DNA from: an uncultured Oxalobacteraceae bacterium
Lineage (GTDB): Bacteria > Pseudomonadota > Gammaproteobacteria > Burkholderiales > Burkholderiaceae
Assembly (NCBI GenBank): GCA_946480015.1
Contig: CAMLIL010000009.1
Coordinates: forward strand, 1 to 64,000
Reading direction: 5' to 3'
DNA: 64,000 nucleotides
Part shown: positions 40,332 to 49,983 of the stretch, piece by piece
Layout of the letters: the number at the start of each line of letters is the position of its first letter
Numbering within the stretch: position 1 is the first letter of the stretch
Position numbers and translations under genes: made by a program
The notes under the pieces: generated by a model
What the model was told of the DNA's origin: nothing
Seen by the model: the letters and a program-made list of their open reading frames with translations, nothing else
The model's database searches: none

Positions 40332-40357
40332 CGCCCTCGCGAACGCGGGGGACGGCG
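40332..40357. repeat. Palindromic intergenic repeat, copy 3
   Basis: Core CGCCCTCGCGAACGCGGGGG followed by ACGGCG, same orientation and core (CTCGCGAACGCGGGG) as the copy at 32854, directly after a terminator. Confidence 0.7.
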
Positions 40358-40624
40358 TGAATTCAGGAGAGCGAACACCAGGTATCTCCTGGTGTCGCCT
40401 CGAGCCGGTTGCGCCGGCGTCCGCTGCTCACTGTCGGCGAGCGGACCGCTTCCAGAACAGGCGTTTCCTCAACGATTGTCTGTTCATCGCGCCACGCTAT
40501 CGGTGGTGGCTGCGCCAGACCCATGTTCCGTCTTTCGTGATTCCTCGGAACCACGGAAATCAGTATAGCTTAGTTTGCGAAGTTGTGTAGACGAGTTAGT
40601 GTGCTGCGATATTTACGCAACACA
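40358..40624. other. Gap before the FimV-like gene's 3' end; hairpin only
   Basis: Together with the terminator and repeat this gap is about 344 bases. A perfect hairpin ACACCAGG-TATCT-CCTGGTGT lies at 40375-40395. A 63-codon open frame on the minus strand (40363-40554) has no recognisable family or ribosome site, so I do not call it. Confidence 0.35.
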
Positions 40625-41539
40625 CTATTGCTCCGCGCTCGGTTCGGCCGCCGCCACGTCGGCCGGCTTGCGCTTGAAGCGGCTTGTCAGCCTGCTCAGC
40701 AATCCGGACGAAGGCGCCTGCCCGGCCTTGGCTTTGCGGCGCTTGAGCAGCACGAACACGGCGCCGCCGACGACCAGCAGGAAAGCGATGCCGCCGCCCA
40801 CCAGCAGCCACGGGAACGGCGCCTTCTCCTTCTTGGGTTTCCTGGGTGGCGGCGGCGGCGTTGGATGCACGGCCGGCGCCGGCGCTTCGTGCGCGACCGG
40901 CTCCACCCTGCCCTCGATCGACGCCTGCAGCTGCTTGACCTTTTCTTCCAGCTCGACGATCCGCGCCGACAGCAAGCCGTTCTTGTAGTCGAGCGCCGCG
41001 CAGGTGCGCAGCTGCTCGGCATTGACCTGCGGACAGGCCGCCGGCGCAGCCGCGCGCGCGCGCGGCGGAGGCGGCTCCGGAACCACGGCCGCCGCCGGCG
41101 GGGCGACCGCGACCGGGGCCGGGGGCGGGGGCGGCGCCGGGTCCGGGCTCAGCCACAATGTCACCTGGCGCAGATGGCGCTTCACGCCATCGTTCAATTC
41201 GAGGAACAGGTGCACATGCTCGGCCTCGGCCGGCTTGATCGAGGTGATGTGCAGGAACTGGCGCTGGTCGCGCCGCATCACCGACATCGTCACGCTGGAC
41301 AGCACGGGTGGCACGGCAATGTTGGCGCCGCGATAAACATTTGGATTGGCCAGCCGTACCTGCACCGGTACGGCCGGGTCGGCCATGCCGGTCAGTTCGA
41401 TGTCGGCCACCAGCGGCTGGCCGATGAAGGAGCGCACCGCCACCTCGCCCAGCTCGGCAGCTTGGGCAAGAGCGAGCCAGCAGCCCAGGATCAGGCCACT
41501 GCCGAGGTGGAAAAAGCGGGCGGAGCGAAACTCTGGCAT
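40625..41539 (-). CDS. FimV-like N-terminal domain membrane protein
   Basis: 304 residues. After a signal peptide (about 1-28, ending ALAQAAE) comes the FimV/TspA N-terminal domain: [20 protein letters not shown] is the family's hallmark. Then a Pro/Ala-rich linker, a short coiled coil ([15 protein letters not shown]), a second Pro-rich linker, one transmembrane helix (about 243-265) and a basic cytoplasmic tail. It is much shorter than true FimV and lacks a LysM and TPR region that I can see. FimV proteins organise type IV pili and polar machinery. Confidence 0.82.
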   Translation of the reverse strand: MPEFRSARFFHLGSGLILGCWLALAQAAELGEVAVRSFIGQPLVADIELTGMADPAVPVQVRLANPNVYRGANIAVPPVLSSVTMSVMRRDQRQFLHITSIKPAEAEHVHLFLELNDGVKRHLRQVTLWLSPDPAPPPPPAPVAVAPPAAAVVPEPPPPRARAAAPAACPQVNAEQLRTCAALDYKNGLLSARIVELEEKVKQLQASIEGRVEPVAHEAPAPAVHPTPPPPPRKPKKEKAPFPWLLVGGGIAFLLVVGGAVFVLLKRRKAKAGQAPSSGLLSRLTSRFKRKPADVAAAEPSAEQ

Positions 41540-41656
41540 AGTCGATTGAGTGTATCAGCAATGGCTACGGCGATGCGAACTTGTAGCCCTGCTGTAATTA
41601 ACGCGCGTTGGAGTAAACTCTTTAATCCCGCTCTCATCCCATATAGGTTTCTTCCC

Positions 41657-43048
41657 ATGGAAAATCGTATCGAGAAGGACAGTTTCGGCCCCATCAACGT
41701 GCCGGCCGCGCATCTCTGGGGTGCCCAGACTCAGCGCTCCCTGGAATTTTTCGCCATCTCCAGCGAGCGCATGGCGCCGGAACTGGTGGCGGCGCTGGCC
41801 CAGGTCAAGCGCGCGGCGACGGCCGTCAACAAGTCGCTCGGCCTGCTGCCGGCGGACAAGGCGCAAGCCATCATCCAGGCCGCCGACGAAGTGCTGGAGG
41901 GCCGCCATCCCGACGAATTTCCCCTGGCCGTGTGGCAGACCGGGTCCGGCACGCAAAGCAATATGAACATGAACGAAGTGCTGGCCAACCGCGCTTCGGA
42001 ACTGCTGGGCGGGCCGCGCGGCGAAGGCCGCCTGCTGCACCCTAACGACCACGTCAACATGGGCCAGTCGTCCAACGATATCTTCCCCACCGCGATGCAC
42101 GTGGCGGCCAGCCAGGCGCTGCTGCAGAAAGTGCTGCCCGCGCTGGCGCGCCTGCGCGGCACCCTTGAGATCAAGGCGCGCGAATTTGCCGACATCGTCA
42201 AGATCGGCCGCACCCACCTGCAGGACGCCACTCCGCTGACATTGGGGCAAGAATTTTCCGGCTATGTGGCACAGCTGGAACACTCGGAACATGCCCTCAA
42301 GCAGGCCGCCCCCGCCCTGCTGCTGCTGGCCGCCGGCGGCACCGCGGTGGGCACCGGGCTCAATACCCACCCGGATTTCGCGCCGCGCATGGCCGCCGAA
42401 CTGGGTTCGCGCATCGGCCTCTCCTTCAAAAGCGCACCGAATAAATTTGCCGCCCTGGCCGGGCACGATGCCCTGGTCAGCGCGCACGGCGCCATGAAAA
42501 CCCTGGCCACGGCCTTGAACAAGATCGCCAACGACGTGCGCTGGATGGCCTCCGGACCGCGTTCCGGCCTGGGCGAAATCACCATCCCCGAGAACGAGCC
42601 GGGCAGCTCGATCATGCCGGGCAAGGTCAACCCGACCCAGTGCGAAGCGCTGACCATGCTGTGCTGCCAGGTGATGGGCAACGATGTCGCCATCAGCCTG
42701 GGCGGCGCGTCCGGCAACTTCGAGCTGAATGTCTTCAAGCCCATGATCGTGCATAACTTCTTGCAAAGCGCGCGCCTGCTGGCCGACGGCATGCAGTCGT
42801 TTAACGAGCACTGCGTCAAGGGAATCGAACCGAACCGCGCCCGCATCGGCGAGCTGATGGAGCGCTCGCTGATGCTGGTGACAGCGCTGGCGCCGCATAT
42901 CGGCTATGATCGCGCTGCCCAGATTGCCAAGAAAGCACAACACGAGGGATTAAGCTTGAAACAGGCGGCGCTGCAACTGGGCTATGTGGACGAACAGCAG
43001 CTCGATGCCTGGATCGTTCCGCTGGCCATGACCCGTCCCGGTCTGTGA
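41657..43048 (+). CDS. fumC: Class II fumarate hydratase
   Basis: 463 residues, the normal length of the iron-independent fumarase of the TCA cycle. The family signature [11 protein letters not shown] is at about residues 316-326, and the catalytic-histidine loop [10 protein letters not shown] is intact; [17 protein letters not shown] binds substrate. Start ATG 41657 ([16 protein letters not shown]); an open frame upstream is not coding. Confidence 0.97.
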   Translation: MENRIEKDSFGPINVPAAHLWGAQTQRSLEFFAISSERMAPELVAALAQVKRAATAVNKSLGLLPADKAQAIIQAADEVLEGRHPDEFPLAVWQTGSGTQSNMNMNEVLANRASELLGGPRGEGRLLHPNDHVNMGQSSNDIFPTAMHVAASQALLQKVLPALARLRGTLEIKAREFADIVKIGRTHLQDATPLTLGQEFSGYVAQLEHSEHALKQAAPALLLLAAGGTAVGTGLNTHPDFAPRMAAELGSRIGLSFKSAPNKFAALAGHDALVSAHGAMKTLATALNKIANDVRWMASGPRSGLGEITIPENEPGSSIMPGKVNPTQCEALTMLCCQVMGNDVAISLGGASGNFELNVFKPMIVHNFLQSARLLADGMQSFNEHCVKGIEPNRARIGELMERSLMLVTALAPHIGYDRAAQIAKKAQHEGLSLKQAALQLGYVDEQQLDAWIVPLAMTRPGL

Positions 43049-43076
43049 CTCACCCACTCTTATCGAAAGGTCGACC

Positions 43077-43463
43077 ATGTCTGGCTTTAGCATCAATATC
43101 GAACAAAAAACTTTGGAGGGTAACAACTTCCGCGAAGTGCTGTACACCACGGCGCGCAGCCAGCTGGTCATCATGACCCTGCAGGCGGGCGAGGAAATCG
43201 GCATGGAGCATCACACCGGCCACGACCAGTTCATTCGTGTCGAGGAAGGTGAAGGCGTGGCCATTCTCGATGGCGAGGAGCATCCGCTGGTCGATGGCAC
43301 CGCAGTGGTGATTCCGGCCGGGACCGAGCACAACGTGATCAATACATCACAGACCGCGCCGCTGCGCCTGTACACCCTGTACACGCCGCCCGAGCATCCG
43401 GACGGCATCGTGCACCGGACCAAGTCCGAGGCCGACGCGTACGAACAGCAGCACGGGCACTAA
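43077..43463 (+). CDS. Single-domain cupin protein
   Basis: 128 residues. Cupin motif 1 is GEEIGMEHHTGHDQFIRVEEGEG with metal-type His-His and Glu; motif 2 is PAGTEHNVINTS. Close in type to cupins of the DMSO lyase or mannose-6-phosphate isomerase-like class, but the reaction cannot be told. Starts 28 bases after fumC and ends with a 4-base overlap with the convergent gene. Confidence 0.85.
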   Translation: MSGFSINIEQKTLEGNNFREVLYTTARSQLVIMTLQAGEEIGMEHHTGHDQFIRVEEGEGVAILDGEEHPLVDGTAVVIPAGTEHNVINTSQTAPLRLYTLYTPPEHPDGIVHRTKSEADAYEQQHGH

Positions 43464-44158
43464 AAGTCGATGCCGTAGCGCGCGCCCAGGGTTATGCCGC
43501 GCTGCACGCCCGGGGTGCCGTCGACGCTGGCGATGCCGGCGCTTTTGGTGGGTGCAATCAGGGCCAGGCCGGCGCTGTCGCCCTTGACGAGTAATTTACG
43601 TGCCGACAGGCCGACGCTGAATGCGGCGGCCATCGAGGGCGTCGCCTCGGACAGCAAGGCGGCGTTGCGCACGCCGGTAGTGCGGCCAAACGAGGCCATG
43701 CCGACCAGCGCCACCGACGGCGTCAGCGCATAGCCGACCGATACGGAAGTGAACGCGGTGCGCGTGGCCTGGCTCCAGGGGGCGCCCTCGGCCTGCTGGC
43801 GAGCCAGCAGCGCCTTGGCCTGGCGAATCGCGCCCACCTTTACATTGGCATAACCCCATTCCAGCTTTTGATCGAATTCGATGCCGGCCAGCGAACGGCC
43901 CGGCGCCGACGCGCCCAGCGGCAACAGATCGCTGAGCGCGGCGCGGCCAGACAACAATCCCAGCCGCAGACGGCGGCCCTCGGACATGGTCAAGGTCAGG
44001 CCGACATTGCGCTCGCGCTGCAAGGCCGTTGGCAACACCACCACAGTGGCGCGCGCGTCGCGCAGCTCAGGCAGCGGCGCGCCGTTCGCGAAGAGCGGCG
44101 CGGCCGAGGCGGCGTGCAGTGCGGGACCGAGGCTTGCCGCCAATAGGAATTTGTTCAT
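43460..44158 (-). CDS. Exported beta-barrel-like protein of unknown function
   Basis: 232 residues with a signal peptide (MNKFLLAASLGPALHAASAA). The rest alternates polar and hydrophobic residues in many short strands (LEWGYANVKVGAI, FTSVSVGYALTPSVALVGMASFG) and ends with phenylalanine (YGIDF), the signal used for outer-membrane insertion by BamA. It resembles the C-terminal barrel of autotransporter-like proteins without a passenger. No family name is assigned. Confidence 0.6.
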   Translation of the reverse strand: MNKFLLAASLGPALHAASAAPLFANGAPLPELRDARATVVVLPTALQRERNVGLTLTMSEGRRLRLGLLSGRAALSDLLPLGASAPGRSLAGIEFDQKLEWGYANVKVGAIRQAKALLARQQAEGAPWSQATRTAFTSVSVGYALTPSVALVGMASFGRTTGVRNAALLSEATPSMAAAFSVGLSARKLLVKGDSAGLALIAPTKSAGIASVDGTPGVQRGITLGARYGIDF

Positions 44159-44331
44159 GATTGAAACGCTCCATTGCTGACCTTCAGCTTAGCACCGCTA
44201 TTCCGTTCGGCAACAACTATTTCTGCGCCTGAACACGATTTCAGACACAATTACGACAGCCGACGTGACACTCCTGTAAACTCCGGCACGTAGGCGCACC
44301 TGGGTGGAACAGCACAATAGACGAGGATGAA

Positions 44332-44565
44332 ATGCAAAAAATGAATTTTGAACTGGCCGGCGAGTTCGTCGAGCTCAATCAGCTGCTCAAGCTGGTCGGC
44401 GTATGCGACAGCGGCGGTGCCGGCAAGGCCATCGTGGCCAGCGGCGAGGTGGCCGTGGACGGCAACCGCGAACTGCGCAAGACCGCCAAGATCCGCGCCG
44501 GCCAGATCGTCACCCTGGGCGACGTGCGCATCCATGTGGTGGGCGGGCCGACCGATGGCGCCTGA
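44332..44565 (+). CDS. Small S4-domain RNA-binding protein (YbcJ-like)
   Basis: 77 residues forming one S4 fold: LNQLLKLVGVCDSGGAGKAI and ASGEVAVDGNRELRKTAKIRAGQIVTLG. The E. coli YbcJ class binds RNA and is probably linked with ribosomes or tRNA. GAGG at 44323-44326 precedes the ATG at good spacing. No partner gene is evident. Confidence 0.88.
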   Translation: MQKMNFELAGEFVELNQLLKLVGVCDSGGAGKAIVASGEVAVDGNRELRKTAKIRAGQIVTLGDVRIHVVGGPTDGA

Positions 44566-44635
44566 AGCACGGCAATCGCAAATTGTTCTTGCGTTACGGA
44601 AATATTAGTTTATTCTGGGAAGATAGCACCAGGGG

Positions 44636-44654
44636 GTGTACGCAGCGCGTACAC
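44636..44654. promoter_or_regulatory. Perfect inverted repeat upstream of the DUF883-like gene
   Basis: GTGTACGC-AGC-GCGTACAC, 68 bases before the start at 44723. It could be a regulator-binding site or an RNA hairpin; no family-specific operator is recognised. Confidence 0.4.
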
Positions 44655-44722
44655 AACAGGAAAACACGATCTTTTGCTTGTCTATATCATAACGATATCG
44701 AAACCGGTTGAGGGTAGCCGCA

Positions 44723-45007
44723 ATGAGTAACCCCGAAGAACAATCCCTCATGCAAGAACGATTGATCGGCGATCTGCGCATGGTCATCGAAAATGCCGAA
44801 GAGCTGCTGAAGAACACCGACCAGTACGCGGGCGGTGTTTATCACGGCGCGCGCAGCCGGCTCGCAAAGGCGCTGCAGGTGGCCACCGACGAACTGGCGC
44901 GCATCGAAGATATTCAACTCACCCGCATGATGAAGGCGACCGCCGCGGCCAATCTGCTGCACGAGGACGCCACGGGCGAAGCGCGCCTGATGCGCGCCTT
45001 CCGCTAG
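44723..45007 (+). CDS. DUF883-like helical protein lacking the membrane anchor
   Basis: 94 residues. The segment LIGDLRMVIENAEELLKNTDQYAGG...ARSRLAKALQVATDELARIE matches the helical part of DUF883 (ElaB/YqjD) proteins, which dock ribosomes at the membrane in stationary phase. Those proteins end in a membrane helix after a short linker; here the sequence instead ends HEDATGEARLMRAFR without one, so the protein is probably soluble. A TTG-start extension of five codons (from 44708) is possible but less likely. Confidence 0.75.
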   Translation: MSNPEEQSLMQERLIGDLRMVIENAEELLKNTDQYAGGVYHGARSRLAKALQVATDELARIEDIQLTRMMKATAAANLLHEDATGEARLMRAFR

Positions 45008-45011
45008 GACG

Positions 45012-46619
45012 CTAGCTCAGCGGCACCAGCACGCGGCAGTCCAGCCACAGCGCCAGATTGGCCGCCAGGTCGAACCCCGGGGCTACGGCAAACGCCAGAT
45101 CGAGCGCGTCGCCCATGCGCACGCCCTCGCCCAGCGCCCTGAGCGCCGCCTCAGCCGCCCGGTCAAGGCAATACAAGCGCACATCGAACTGCGGGCGCGC
45201 GATCAGCGCGCGCGACGGCGCCTGCATCGACTGCGGGAACGGCGCCGTATCGCCGTCGGTTCGATGCGCCAGCCACAAAGGCACCACCGCCCATTCCGAC
45301 GCGAACAGCGAGCAGGCCGGGTGCACCGTGAAGCGCGCACTCTCGAACGTCTCGGGGGTGAGCGCCGCCGCCTCGACCGTTGCGGCGTCGGCGGCGTAAT
45401 AGGCGCGGTGCAGCAGCCACTCCAGGCGCGCCATGTCCGGCAAATAAGGCAGCTCGGCCACATGGGGAAAATCGGCCAGGAAGGCGGCGAAGTGTGCCCC
45501 GAAATGGTTCAGGTCGGGCGAATCGGATGGATGCGCCATGCCGTAGGCCCGGCTCAAGGCCCTGAAAAATTCGCCGCCCACCAGCTGGCGCACCACCGGA
45601 TAGGCGTTCGACAGCGTCTTGTCCCAGGTGACGGTCAGATTGCCGCGGTACAGGCCGACCCGTTCGGGCAGATGTTCACCCTTGAAGTCCGGCACATCGC
45701 GCGCGGGGTCGAACAGCGCCGCGGCAAAGGCCTGCTGGCGCTGCGCCAGATCGCCACCGCTGCCCAACGGGGGCCGTGCCTGTGGACCCGGCGCGGGGAC
45801 GGGTGCGGCGCTGTTCGCGGCCAGCCGGTCCGCCTTGCGGGCCTCCTCCAGCAGCACTTCCAGCGGCGGCAGCGCGGTATCCCACTCGATCAGGGCCGGC
45901 ACGCGGCCGAAGCGTGCCAGCGCGGCCCGGTACAGCTCCCACACCGGCTCGGCGACCGTGGCGCCGTGATGGTCGATCACCGCGTGCTCGGTCACCAGGT
46001 GCCCGGCCAGGTGGATCTCGCCCACCGATCCTGGTGCGATGGCGGCGATGGCGGCCAGTGCATCTTCGCCATGGTTGCACTGGTTGACGTACAGGTTGTT
46101 CACGTCCAGCAGCAGCGTACAGCCGGTGCGCGCGGCCAGCGCGGCGAGGAACTCGGCCTCGCTCATGGCATCGTCGCGGTAACGCAGATAGGTGGAGACG
46201 TTCTCGATCAGGATGGGGCGGCGCAGCGCTTCCTGCACCTGGTCGACGCGCTCGCACAGCAGCGCCAGCGCCTCCGGGCTCAAAGGCAGCGGCAGCAGGT
46301 CATTGAGCTGGCGGTCCGCCACGGCGCTCCAGCACAGGTGCTCGGACACCAGGAAAGGTTCGAGTTCGTCGACCAGCGCACGCACGCGCGCCAGGTGGGC
46401 AGGCGAAAATCCGTGCGCCGAACCCAGGCCGAGGCCAACACCGTGCAGGCTGAAGGCATAGTCCTGGCGCAGGGTGCGCAGCACATGCCAATCCCAGCCC
46501 GCGCGCTCGATCACATTCTCGGTATGGACTTCCAGCCAGCCGATGCGCGGACGCGTGTCGAGGAACTGGCGGTAATGCGGGGCGCGCAGGCCGATGCCTG
46601 CGCCGTGAACCGTCGACAC
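45012..46619 (-). CDS. Fused DUF692 (BufB-like) and DUF2063 (BufC-like) bufferin maturation protein
   Basis: 535 residues. Residues 1-275 are a DUF692 TIM barrel, the multinuclear-iron oxidase family of MbnB/BufB/HvfB that turns peptide cysteines into heterocycles: [49 protein letters not shown] and EIHLAGH carry the metal-ligand positions. After a Pro/Ala linker (about 275-300), residues 300-535 are DUF2063, the BufC/MbnC-type partner that recruits the precursor. The two are normally separate neighbouring genes, so the fusion is notable. It starts 4 bases after the precursor gene. Confidence 0.88.
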   Translation of the reverse strand: MSTVHGAGIGLRAPHYRQFLDTRPRIGWLEVHTENVIERAGWDWHVLRTLRQDYAFSLHGVGLGLGSAHGFSPAHLARVRALVDELEPFLVSEHLCWSAVADRQLNDLLPLPLSPEALALLCERVDQVQEALRRPILIENVSTYLRYRDDAMSEAEFLAALAARTGCTLLLDVNNLYVNQCNHGEDALAAIAAIAPGSVGEIHLAGHLVTEHAVIDHHGATVAEPVWELYRAALARFGRVPALIEWDTALPPLEVLLEEARKADRLAANSAAPVPAPGPQARPPLGSGGDLAQRQQAFAAALFDPARDVPDFKGEHLPERVGLYRGNLTVTWDKTLSNAYPVVRQLVGGEFFRALSRAYGMAHPSDSPDLNHFGAHFAAFLADFPHVAELPYLPDMARLEWLLHRAYYAADAATVEAAALTPETFESARFTVHPACSLFASEWAVVPLWLAHRTDGDTAPFPQSMQAPSRALIARPQFDVRLYCLDRAAEAALRALGEGVRMGDALDLAFAVAPGFDLAANLALWLDCRVLVPLS

Positions 46620-46623
46620 CTGC

Positions 46624-46875
46624 TTATTTTGCCGCCGTCAGCTTGCCGCCGGCTTTTTCGCACGTGCCCTTGGCGACAAATTTCCACTCCTTCGGATCCT
46701 TGTCGACGGTGGACTGACCCGAGCACGAATGCGCGGCGGTGCCGCAGTCGTTCTGGCCGGCCTTGGCGACGCCGTAGCACTTTTCCTTTTCGGGCTTGGC
46801 GGGGGCATCGGCTGCGCAGGCGGATGCGCACACGGTGGCGAGGGCTGCGGCGATGAGGGCGTGACGTTGATTCAT
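46624..46875 (-). CDS. bufA: Bufferin-type RiPP precursor (DUF2282)
   Basis: 83 residues. Residues 1-22 form a signal peptide, unusual for RiPP precursors but typical of bufferins. The mature part holds four cysteines, C33, C44, C51 and C72, in the DUF2282 arrangement [19 protein letters not shown] and [10 protein letters not shown]. In the described bufferin family some of these cysteines are oxidised to copper-binding thiooxazoles by the BufB/BufC complex, and the product protects against copper. Upstream of the fused maturation gene on the same strand. The DoxX-like fourth gene often found in such operons is absent. Confidence 0.88.
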   Translation of the reverse strand: MNQRHALIAAALATVCASACAADAPAKPEKEKCYGVAKAGQNDCGTAAHSCSGQSTVDKDPKEWKFVAKGTCEKAGGKLTAAK

Positions 46876-46918
46876 TGGCTACTCCAGGCAAATTCGTGAG
46901 AATGCCATTGTAGACCGA

Positions 46919-47110
46919 TCAGGCGGTAGTGTTGATCCTGTTGCCTAGATGCGCCGGCAATTTTTGCGGGGCCGGAAGCGAGTCGATCAGCTGGGTCGCG
47001 GTCGCGCTCTCGATTTGCTGGGCGCGCTTGAGGATGGCGATGTCGACTTCCTGGAGCGTGCCGGTTTCGGTGATGGCGGTTGCCACTTTTGCGATGCCTG
47101 ATACGTCCAT
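46919..47110 (-). CDS. YjfB-family putative motility protein
   Basis: 63 residues starting MDVSGIAKVATAITETGT, with the family ending LPAHLGNRINTTA. YjfB-like proteins are small, of unknown biochemistry, and annotated as motility-related because of co-occurrence with flagellar genes. No flagellar gene adjoins it here. Lies 43 bases upstream of bufA on the same strand but is probably unrelated. Confidence 0.82.
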   Translation of the reverse strand: MDVSGIAKVATAITETGTLQEVDIAILKRAQQIESATATQLIDSLPAPQKLPAHLGNRINTTA

Positions 47111-47164
47111 GACAGTCTCCGTATTAACCCGTATCTTCCTTTTACGGACCGGTTCAAGGGAACT

Positions 47165-47680
47165 TTAGGCCGGCACGGCGAAATATTTGGCGACCAGCCA
47201 TTCCAGCACCTGTTCGGGGGCGTTCAGGTCGAGCCAGGCGACGGCCGGCGGCACATCGGCGGGCCGCCCCACATCCGACGCCACCGCCACGATGTGGCCA
47301 TCGGTGGGATACAAGGCCATCTGGCCGAGCGCGGGCCGATGCACTTCGAGCTTGTCGACCGGCTCCCACTTGTACCCTTCCACCAGGGTCAGGTCGGCCG
47401 GCGCCATGCGCGCGAGGTGCGCGGACAGCGGCGGTTCGGCGGCGCCGCGCAGCTCGTGCATGATGGCGCTGCGGTAGGGAGAGGCGATCATCACTTCGGC
47501 CGCGCCGGCCATGCGCAGGCGCGCGCTGTCCTTGTGGGGCGGTTCAAGCAGGATGTCGTGGTGGCTGTGCTTGACGATGTTCACGCGCCGGCCGGCTGCG
47601 GCCAGGCGGGTCACCAGGTATTCAAGCAGGGTAGTCTTGCCGCTGCCGGACCAGCCCACGACCCCCAGTATGTTCTGCAT
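47165..47680 (-). CDS. mobB: Molybdopterin-guanine dinucleotide synthesis adaptor protein MobB
   Basis: 171 residues with a Walker A P-loop [14 protein letters not shown] near the start, KHSHHD, and VEGYKWEP typical of MobB. It binds GTP and assists MobA in attaching GMP to molybdopterin. Start taken at ATG 47680 ([12 protein letters not shown]), which matches family N-termini; an upstream ATG would add 14 residues. No mobA, moeA or moaA gene is in the window. Confidence 0.92.
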   Translation of the reverse strand: MQNILGVVGWSGSGKTTLLEYLVTRLAAAGRRVNIVKHSHHDILLEPPHKDSARLRMAGAAEVMIASPYRSAIMHELRGAAEPPLSAHLARMAPADLTLVEGYKWEPVDKLEVHRPALGQMALYPTDGHIVAVASDVGRPADVPPAVAWLDLNAPEQVLEWLVAKYFAVPA

Positions 47681-47731
47681 GTTCGCCCTTGACGCCAAAT
47701 TGATAAGAGCGCCATTATACAAACGGCATGT

Positions 47732-48391
47732 TCAATAGGGCACGCGGTAGCGATAGCCGCGGTAATTCATCACCGCCGCTTTCGGCAGCAGCTTTTCCAG
47801 CGTCAGGCCGGGCGCGACCTCCTCGCCCTCATGGCGCAGCACCTTGTCGATCAGGAGCAGCCGGTCAGCCGGATTGGACGAGTAGATGTAGCCGCCGATG
47901 TTCACCTGCGGCAGCTCGCGCGTGATCGCCTCCGGCAGGTCGCGCAGCGATGGATAGGTCGGCTCGGCCGGTGCCGTCTGCACCGGCCTGGGCGCGGGCA
48001 CGGGCGCGGGCGCGGGCGCGGCCTCGGCCCTGCGCACCGGTTCAGGCGGCGCAGCCACGGGGGCCGGCGCGACCGCGCGCGCGGGCGCCGGTGCCGGGGC
48101 GAACACGGTTGCCGGCGCCGGGACGATTGGCGCCGGTGCGACCGGTGCAGGTGCGATCGGCGCCGGCGCGGCAGCAAGCGGCGCCACGGCCGCCGGCCTG
48201 GCGCGCCAGCTGACGGCCGCGAACACGGCGGCGCCCAGCACCAGCACGGCCAGCGCCGCCCACAGGGCCATGCTGCGCTCGCGTGCCGGCGCCGCCGCGG
48301 CCGGCCGGAGCGGCTGCTGGTCGAGCGTGGGCGCGTTGCCCAGCTGGCGTTCGGCCTGGGCCTTTTTCAACGCTTCGAGAATATAGGACAT
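47732..48391 (-). CDS. gspB: Type II secretion assembly protein GspB
   Basis: 219 residues. The N-terminus MSYILEALKKAQAERQLG is the GspB/ExeB cytoplasmic signature, followed by a transmembrane helix (about 42-60), a long Ala/Pro-rich periplasmic spacer (65-145) and a C-terminal domain with VNIGGYIYSSNPADRLLLID. With GspA it inserts the secretin through peptidoglycan. Starts one base after the gspA stop. The main gsp operon is not in the window. Confidence 0.9.
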   Translation of the reverse strand: MSYILEALKKAQAERQLGNAPTLDQQPLRPAAAAPARERSMALWAALAVLVLGAAVFAAVSWRARPAAVAPLAAAPAPIAPAPVAPAPIVPAPATVFAPAPAPARAVAPAPVAAPPEPVRRAEAAPAPAPVPAPRPVQTAPAEPTYPSLRDLPEAITRELPQVNIGGYIYSSNPADRLLLIDKVLRHEGEEVAPGLTLEKLLPKAAVMNYRGYRYRVPY

Positions 48392-48392
48392 A

Positions 48393-49964
48393 TTATTTCG
48401 CTCCCGCCGCGGCGAGCAGACGCGGCTCGCCCTCCCCGGTCAGCTGGTTCAGGCGCATAAAGGTGCGCGGACCGGCCACGCCGTCGGCCTTGAGATGCTG
48501 GCCGGCCTGGAAAGCCCGCAGCCTGTCCTGCATGGCGGCGTCGAGCCGCTGCCCGCCCGCCGGCGCGACTTCGCCGTCGAGCTGCGCCAGACGGGCGGCG
48601 ATCCAGTCGACTTCCGGACCCTGCCCGCCCGCCGCGACCTGGTCGCGGAAACTGCGCGGCATGCGCCACAAGGTGGTAAAGCTGCCATCGAAACGGGTGG
48701 CCAGCAGCGCCAGCGGCAGGCGCTGGGTGCGGCCGTCGGCACGCAGGGTGACGCTGCTGTCGTCCAGCGCCACCAGCAGGGCGTAGCCGGTGGAGGCCCC
48801 TTCGTGCAGGGCGATCACGGCGGGCCGGTCGAGCAGGCGCAGTTCGTACAGGCCGCCCTTGCCCTGATGGCAGCGCAAGCCGGCCTTGCGCGCCAGCTCG
48901 CAGGCATCGCCGTCGCCCAGCGGCTGCTTCCACAGCCCGGCCAGTTCGCGCAGCGCGTCCTGTTCGGCGGCCAGGGTCAGGGGCGTCGGCGGCGCCGGCG
49001 GCGCGCTCCGGGGTTTGGGTACGGCCGGCTGCAGCGCCACCGGGGCCGGCGCTCTGGCCGGTATCAGCTGCCAGGCCGCCGCCGCGCTGAGCGCCACGCC
49101 GGCCAGCGCGGCGGCGATCGGCCAGCGCGCCTTGCGTGCCGGTGCCTGGGCGGCGCCCTCGAACACTTCGGCGGCCGCGCGCATCAGGATCGCGCGCGTG
49201 ACATCGCGGCCGCCCTCGACGTAGGCCCCCAGCAGCGCGCGGTCGCACAGCAGATTGATCCGGCGCGGCACGCCCTGCGTCAGGCGATGTATCAACACGG
49301 TCAGCCTGGCCGGAAACGGATTGTTGGCCGTGGCGCCAGCCACCGCCATGCGGTGCGCGATGTAGCTGCCGGTTTCGGCTTCGGACAAGGGACCCAGGTG
49401 GTAGCGGGCAATCACGCGCTGCGCCAGCTGCTCCATCTCGGGCGCCGCGAGCATGGCGCGCAGCTCCGGCTGGCCGATCAGGATAATCTGCAGCAGTTTG
49501 CGCTCGCTGGTTTCCAGGTTGGTCAGCAGGCGCAGTTGTTCGAGCACGCTGGCCGCCAGGTTCTGCGCTTCGTCGATGACCAGCACATTGTTCAGGCCTT
49601 GCGCGTGACTCTCCAGCAGGTAGCGGTTGATGGCGTCGATGAAGCCCTTGACCCCGGCCGGTTCGCTCGGCAGCGCGATGCCGAATTCTTCGCACACCGA
49701 CAGCAGCAGTTCGGCCACCGTCAGCTTGGGATTGAAGATGTAGGCCAGGCGGCAGTTGGACGGAACCTGTTCGATGAAGCAGCGGCACACGGTGGTCTTG
49801 CCGGCGCCGATTTCGCCGGTGAGCAGCACGAAGCCGCCGCCGCTGCCGATCCCGTACAGCAGGTGCGCCAGCGCCTCGCGATGGCGCTCGCTCATGAACA
49901 GGTAGCGCGGGTCGGGCGCGATCGAAAACGGCGGCTGCTTCAAACTGAAGTATTGCGTGTACAT
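48393..49964 (-). CDS. gspA: Type II secretion AAA ATPase GspA
   Basis: 523 residues: AAA domain (about 25-270) with Walker A GEIGAGKTTVCR and Walker B NVLVIDEAQNL, a transmembrane helix (about 283-300), then a periplasmic region with a peptidase-like segment and a C-terminal peptidoglycan-binding domain (QDRLRAFQAGQHLKADGVAGP). Works with GspB to assemble the secretin. Start placed at MYTQYFSLKQPPFS as in the family; an ATG two codons upstream is possible. Confidence 0.92.
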   Translation of the reverse strand: MYTQYFSLKQPPFSIAPDPRYLFMSERHREALAHLLYGIGSGGGFVLLTGEIGAGKTTVCRCFIEQVPSNCRLAYIFNPKLTVAELLLSVCEEFGIALPSEPAGVKGFIDAINRYLLESHAQGLNNVLVIDEAQNLAASVLEQLRLLTNLETSERKLLQIILIGQPELRAMLAAPEMEQLAQRVIARYHLGPLSEAETGSYIAHRMAVAGATANNPFPARLTVLIHRLTQGVPRRINLLCDRALLGAYVEGGRDVTRAILMRAAAEVFEGAAQAPARKARWPIAAALAGVALSAAAAWQLIPARAPAPVALQPAVPKPRSAPPAPPTPLTLAAEQDALRELAGLWKQPLGDGDACELARKAGLRCHQGKGGLYELRLLDRPAVIALHEGASTGYALLVALDDSSVTLRADGRTQRLPLALLATRFDGSFTTLWRMPRSFRDQVAAGGQGPEVDWIAARLAQLDGEVAPAGGQRLDAAMQDRLRAFQAGQHLKADGVAGPRTFMRLNQLTGEGEPRLLAAAGAK

Positions 49965-49983
49965 GGGCATCCGGAAGGTTGAC

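Noticed and set aside
40363..40554. 63-codon open frame on the minus strand
   Set aside because: No ribosome site, family or conserved pattern; overlaps a hairpin and lies next to a repeat.
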